Positions 3,516 to 6,667 of a stretch of 6,667 nt of DNA are shown here, in pieces. The stretch comes from Minisyncoccota bacterium (GTDB lineage: Bacteria > Patescibacteriota > Minisyncoccia > Phycocordibacterales > UBA9973), in NCBI GenBank assembly GCA_018060905.1, contig JAGOVD010000025.1, positions 1-6,667 of the forward strand, in the 5' to 3' direction. The stretch's first letter is position 1. The number at the start of each line of letters is the position of its first letter. The notes under the pieces are model-generated. The model was not told the DNA's origin, did not search any database, and saw only the letters and a program-made list of their open reading frames with translations. The position numbers and the translations under genes were made by a program.

Positions 3516-4994
3516 TTACACCGTAATCATCATGAACGCTTCGAGGGTATCACCCTGGGCAATGTCATTTTTACATTCGATGAGCATGCCACACTCTCCA
3601 GTACTGATTTCTTTTACCTTTTGTTTTGCGTGCTGTATCTCGATGATGACTCCGGTCGCGAGTGCAAAGTCGCGACGAATGATAGCTACTTTGGCACCAC
3701 TGGTAATACTTCCGCTCTCAATCCGACAACCGATGACTTGGCGGTCTTTGGTTTTTGAGAATACTTTGAGGACTTTTGCGGTACCGATGACGGTGCGTGT
3801 CTCGACACGAGGACGGCGCTTTTCGAGCTCAATAGCGAGCCATTCCGTGAGTTTGTAGATGATGTCGAACGTCTCTACGGTCGCCCCGACCTGTTCATTG
3901 AGATCTCGGGCACGACTATCGAGGCCGACGTTGAATCCGAGGATGATTGCGTCTTTGTCAGACTGTGCCATGCGGATATCGCCCTCGCTAATACTCCCGA
4001 CACCTTTTTGGATAATTTTCACGTGCAGACCTTCAACAGTGATTTTGGCGATCTCTTGTGCGATTGCTTCTGCGGTGCCATAGACATCAGTCTTGATGAT
4101 GAGGGGGACGACGTTGTGTGTCGGGTCAATAGCGGTTGCATCTGCAGCGCCGACGCTATCGAGTGTCTCTATGTATTTTTCAGCATCGCGCTTTTTATCA
4201 AAGACTACGATACTCGCGCCAACTTCTGGTGCCTGATCAAAGCCAACGAGGTGTACCGGTGTGCCGGGCCCTGCTTCTCGTATCGTTTTGCCGAGGAAGT
4301 TTTCCATGATGCGAGTGGTGGTCACCGCTCGCCCCGCCACGACAAACGCACCTTGGGTGAGTGTCCCACTTTTGATGACAATCGTGCCGACGATACCTCG
4401 TTTTTGATCGAGGCGACTCTCTATGACGATGCCGTTGACTGGTGCAGTGGTATCACTCGTCATACCTTCGAGGTCAGCGACGAGCAAGATCGTGTCGAGA
4501 AGATCGGGGATGCCCGTACCTTTAACTGCAGACACTGCCACCCACGGAATCGTTCCGCCATAGCCCTCGACAAGTACTTCTTGTTCAGCGAGCATTTGTT
4601 TGGTGCGCTCAATGTTGGCCTCAGGGCGATCGATTTTGTTGATTGCGACGATATAGGGGATCTGTGCTGCGCGAATTGTATTGAGTGCTTCGATGGTCTG
4701 CGCCTTCACCCCGTCTTCTGCTGAGACAACAAGGATAGCAATATCAGCAGCACATGCACCTCGCTCGCGCATCCCAGAAAATGCAGCGTGCCCAGGTGTA
4801 TCGATAAATGTAATCGAGCGACTCACGTTTTGGTACGGAATGCTGATTTCGTACGCAGAGAGATGTTGGGTAATACCACCTGCTTCACCACCTGCAACAT
4901 TTGCTTTGCGGATATAATCCAGAAGCGTCGATTTACCATGGTCGATGTGACCCATGACGGCGACGATTGGAGATGCGAGTGGTGGTGTATGCAT
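3516..4994 (-). CDS. infB: Translation initiation factor IF-2, N-terminally minimal
   Basis: 492 residues. IF-2 is the GTPase that brings fMet-tRNA to the 30S subunit and promotes joining of the 50S. All G motifs are present: G1 GHIDHGKS (15-22), switch I GGITQH (39-44), G3 DTPGH (65-69), G4 NKID (119-122), G5 SAVKG (155-159). Domain II follows from about 183 (APVNGIVIESRLDQKRG), then domain III from about 293 (VVPLIIKTDVYGTAEAI ... VGSISEGDI ... GFNV), and domain IV at the end (GTAKVLKVF, then CR..SG.I..G). The N-terminal extension of most bacterial IF-2 proteins, with the IF2N subdomain, is absent; the G domain begins within 15 residues of the start. No upstream in-frame extension is possible because the DUF4446 stop lies 4 nt before the ATG. 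No Shine-Dalgarno is seen. Confidence 0.97.
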   Translation of the reverse strand: MHTPPLASPIVAVMGHIDHGKSTLLDYIRKANVAGGEAGGITQHLSAYEISIPYQNVSRSITFIDTPGHAAFSGMRERGACAADIAILVVSAEDGVKAQTIEALNTIRAAQIPYIVAINKIDRPEANIERTKQMLAEQEVLVEGYGGTIPWVAVSAVKGTGIPDLLDTILLVADLEGMTSDTTAPVNGIVIESRLDQKRGIVGTIVIKSGTLTQGAFVVAGRAVTTTRIMENFLGKTIREAGPGTPVHLVGFDQAPEVGASIVVFDKKRDAEKYIETLDSVGAADATAIDPTHNVVPLIIKTDVYGTAEAIAQEIAKITVEGLHVKIIQKGVGSISEGDIRMAQSDKDAIILGFNVGLDSRARDLNEQVGATVETFDIIYKLTEWLAIELEKRRPRVETRTVIGTAKVLKVFSKTKDRQVIGCRIESGSITSGAKVAIIRRDFALATGVIIEIQHAKQKVKEISTGECGMLIECKNDIAQGDTLEAFMMITV

Positions 4995-4998
4995 AGTT

Positions 4999-5472
4999 TT
5001 ATTTAAGGGATTTCTTTGCGGCGTTTAATGCGTCCGTTTCTTCATCGGTGAGACTGACTTCGGGGATACCGCGATTGATTTTCTTTGCGTATATGCCGAC
5101 ATGGCTGCGGTTGGTGATGACTGATAGGATATAGCCATCTTGGTGTTCATCGAGCAGTCCTGAGGCAAAACTTTGTTCACCACCACTACTCTCGTACGCA
5201 TCATAGCGCACGAGTGAGTAGCCTCGGATACTTCGTTTGACTCGCGCATCGATCATCTCGAGCGCTTCCTTGTGTGCCTCGAGTGTGGTATCCGTTGCTG
5301 CTGTTTTTTGGGTGAGCCATGCAAGCGTTGCTTCGAGAGATGCACCATCTTTGCCCGACATAAATACTCGAAGTTTTTTCTGGAGCCCTACAATAGCCAC
5401 AATCATACCGACGATCGCAATGAAAAAGGATCCCGCGATGATCACAGCAATGGGTGGTATACTTCCTAGCAT
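4999..5472 (-). CDS. DUF4446 family membrane protein
   Basis: 157 residues. Residues 7-30 are a hydrophobic membrane anchor, 31-42 a basic patch, 45-80 a helical region likely to form a coiled coil, and 84-150 the conserved DUF4446 domain with the pattern RYDAYESSGGEQSFASGLLD (89-108) followed by DGYILSVI and the YAK..N.G ... LT.EE motif. The family's function is unknown. It is the first gene of the DUF4446 - infB - rbfA - tRNA transcript. The start ATG is 8 nt after a -10 box, so the mRNA probably has little or no leader. Ends 4 nt before infB. Confidence 0.88.
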   Translation of the reverse strand: MLGSIPPIAVIIAGSFFIAIVGMIVAIVGLQKKLRVFMSGKDGASLEATLAWLTQKTAATDTTLEAHKEALEMIDARVKRSIRGYSLVRYDAYESSGGEQSFASGLLDEHQDGYILSVITNRSHVGIYAKKINRGIPEVSLTDEETDALNAAKKSLK

Positions 5473-5480
5473 AGAACGCT

Positions 5481-5508
5481 ATTATACTGATTTTTCCATG
5501 TTTTTCAA
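5481..5508 (-). promoter_or_regulatory. Promoter of the DUF4446-infB-rbfA-tRNA operon (near-leaderless)
   Basis: On the minus strand TTGAAA (5508-5503) and TATAAT (5486-5481), 16 bp apart. Only 8 nt separate the -10 box from the ATG at 5472, so transcription should begin at or within about 2 nt of the start codon. The -35 box lies inside the first codons of the divergent cysteine desulfurase gene. Confidence 0.75.
5483..5488 (+). promoter_or_regulatory. Possible -10 box of the cysteine desulfurase gene
   Basis: TATACT on the plus strand, 9 nt before the ATG at 5498, overlapping the -10 box of the opposite promoter by four bases. No -35 match is seen at 17 bp (TACTTC). The 25-nt gap between the two start codons leaves no other place for a nearby promoter. 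Confidence 0.4.
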
Positions 5509-6667
5509 GCATATTTCAAATTTTCTCAAAAACCGAAAACGAGTCTACCTCGACTACGCGTCGAGTACTCCAGTCGACCCAAAAATGCATCGATCATTTT
5601 CACAGATCCCCTCGAGGATTCTCGCAGCAAATCCAAGCGCCTTGCACCAAGAAGGTGTTGAAGCCCGACGGCTTCTATCTCAGTATCGAGAAACAGTAGC
5701 GACGACCCTCCATGCACATCCTGACGAAATCATTTTTACGAGTGGTGCAACTGAGAGTGACAACCTCGCACTCGTTGGAAGTATCGAAGCATTCATTGCG
5801 ACAGGTGTGTCACTCAATCAAATCGCCGTTATGACGAGCAATCTCGAGCATGCCGCAGTACTTGAACCGCTGACACCGTATATTGCACGAGGATTATTCT
5901 TGATGACACTACCTACCAATGATGGAGTGGTAGATCCAAAGATGATTGTTGTACCGGAGAGCTGTACGGCAATGGTTGTATCGGTCATGTATGTGAACAA
6001 TGAGATTGGCACGGTGCAACCCATCAAAGATATTGCAAAACGCATCCGACGTCTACGGAAAGATCATCCTGATACCACCATCGTTTTCCATACTGATGCA
6101 ACCCAGGCACCACTGTACTACAATCTTCGCGTCGACCAGCTCGGCGTCGACCTCATGACACTTGGTGCAACGAAGCTCTACACACACAAAGGTGTGGGTA
6201 TGCTCTACAAGAAAAGGAATGTGAAGCTCATGCCGATCATGCGGGGCGGGGGACAAGAGTTTGGCCTGCGTCCCGGGACTGAATCCCTCGAGCTTATCCA
6301 TGCATTCGCGCACGCTCTCGAATATGCCAATACGCGATATGAAGAGGAAGCAGAACGTGTACGAGAGCTCCAGATGTATTTTGAAGAGCTGATCCATGAA
6401 CACATTCCCGAAGCACTCGTGACCGCAGAGACACTGGATCGTAGCCCGCACATCTCGCATGTTGTCATCAAGAGCATCGATAGCGAGCTCCTCGTCATCG
6501 AACTCGATGCCCGCGATATTGCGGTGTCTGCAAAGAGCGCGTGCAAAAATGAGGATAGTGGAGAATCAGCTATTGTTGAAACACTCTACGGTCCCGCCTC
6601 CGCACCAGGCTTCGGCGAGGTGAAGTATGGCGCTGTCAGATTTTCATTTGGAAGAAAGACAACCAGG
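5498..6667 (+). CDS. Cysteine desulfurase (NifS/IscS type), C-terminus cut by window edge
   Basis: 390 codons open to the right edge. PLP enzyme of aminotransferase class V that takes sulfur from cysteine as an enzyme-bound persulfide, for Fe-S clusters or tRNA thiolation. Seen: YLDYASSTPVD (17-27), NPSALH (45-50), FTSGATESDNLA (80-91), the PLP-stacking His118 in SNLEHAAVL, VNNEIGTVQPI (166-176), Asp200 and Gln203 in FHTDATQ, the Schiff-base Lys226, GGGQEFGLRPGTES (250-263), and catalytic Cys349 in SAKSAC. Spacing of these residues follows IscS. Odd: the usual SHK-x-YGPKG reads ATKLYTHKG, so the His before the Lys is Thr; 16 extra residues precede the conserved start. Which pathway it serves cannot be told here. 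Starts 25 bp from the divergent DUF4446 gene, no Shine-Dalgarno. Minus-strand open frames inside it are shadows. Confidence 0.93.
   Translation, partial: MFFKHISNFLKNRKRVYLDYASSTPVDPKMHRSFSQIPSRILAANPSALHQEGVEARRLLSQYRETVATTLHAHPDEIIFTSGATESDNLALVGSIEAFIATGVSLNQIAVMTSNLEHAAVLEPLTPYIARGLFLMTLPTNDGVVDPKMIVVPESCTAMVVSVMYVNNEIGTVQPIKDIAKRIRRLRKDHPDTTIVFHTDATQAPLYYNLRVDQLGVDLMTLGATKLYTHKGVGMLYKKRNVKLMPIMRGGGQEFGLRPGTESLELIHAFAHALEYANTRYEEEAERVRELQMYFEELIHEHIPEALVTAETLDRSPHISHVVIKSIDSELLVIELDARDIAVSAKSACKNEDSGESAIVETLYGPASAPGFGEVKYGAVRFSFGRKTTR

Noticed and set aside
4008..4724. Long plus-strand open frame of 238 codons opposite infB
   Set aside because: Antisense to the conserved IF-2 coding sequence, with no family resemblance; the opposite frame explains it fully.
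5201..5512. Minus-strand open frame of 103 codons overlapping the DUF4446 gene
   Set aside because: Out of frame with the recognisable DUF4446 domain and starts upstream of the predicted promoter.
6053..6546. Minus-strand open frames inside the cysteine desulfurase gene
   Set aside because: The plus strand carries all cysteine desulfurase motifs through this interval.
1..6667. CRISPR array, insertion sequence or transposase
   Set aside because: No regularly spaced direct repeats, no transposase-like frame and no terminal repeats with target duplications were seen.

Overview
The window looks like a piece of a small, gene-dense bacterial genome, most probably a Candidatus Patescibacteria (CPR, Parcubacteria-like) member. 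The grounds are a very short IF-2 that begins at the G domain, a DUF4446 gene directly upstream of infB, start codons mostly without a Shine-Dalgarno sequence, near-zero intergenic distances, and tRNA genes that do not encode CCA. It is bacterial rather than archaeal: bacterial IF-2 and RbfA, sigma70-type promoters and intrinsic terminators. The assignment is inference; no marker gene for taxonomy is present.

Layout, left to right. (1) Positions 1-2305, minus strand, is an AT-rich accessory block. A membrane protein with an SPFH-like segment (542-1618) overlaps a three-helix membrane protein cut by the window edge (1-567), both behind one consensus promoter. Upstream is a separate single-gene unit for a small lipoprotein (1751-2305) with its own perfect-consensus promoter, a 16-bp hairpin in the 5' leader and a terminator. 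(2) Positions 2306-2626 hold no convincing gene, only that promoter, the leader hairpin, a palindrome-rich stretch and the terminator of the tRNA cluster. (3) Positions 2627-3176, minus strand, are a tRNA cluster: Cys(GCA), Leu(UAA), Leu(UAG), Lys(CUU). (4) Positions 3179-5472, minus strand, are DUF4446 - infB - rbfA with 4-nt gaps, running into tRNA-Cys 2 nt after the rbfA stop. (5) From 5498 to the right edge, plus strand, is a divergent NifS/IscS-type cysteine desulfurase, cut at its C-terminus.

The most striking feature is at 2876-3076. A complete, canonical tRNA-Leu(UAA) (2944-3027) lies inside what reads as a second tRNA-Leu(UAA), interrupted exactly in its anticodon loop. The two halves of the outer tRNA rejoin to an 81-nt type II tRNA with a matching anticodon stem (one bulged A), variable arm and T arm. 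The inner tRNA is carried on a perfect 11-bp helix (CTTTCACATCA / TGATGTGAAAG) that would stack between the outer anticodon stem and the inner acceptor stem. This is a tRNA-in-tRNA arrangement. The outer shell has defects (shortened D loop, two A.C acceptor mismatches), so it may be a degenerate carrier or processing scaffold rather than a working tRNA.

Together, the right two thirds form a translation block: IF-2 for initiation, RbfA for 30S maturation, four tRNAs, and a cysteine desulfurase whose sulfur could feed tRNA thiolation or Fe-S assembly. The left block is an envelope-associated module of unknown function with a different base composition and stronger, more canonical expression signals.
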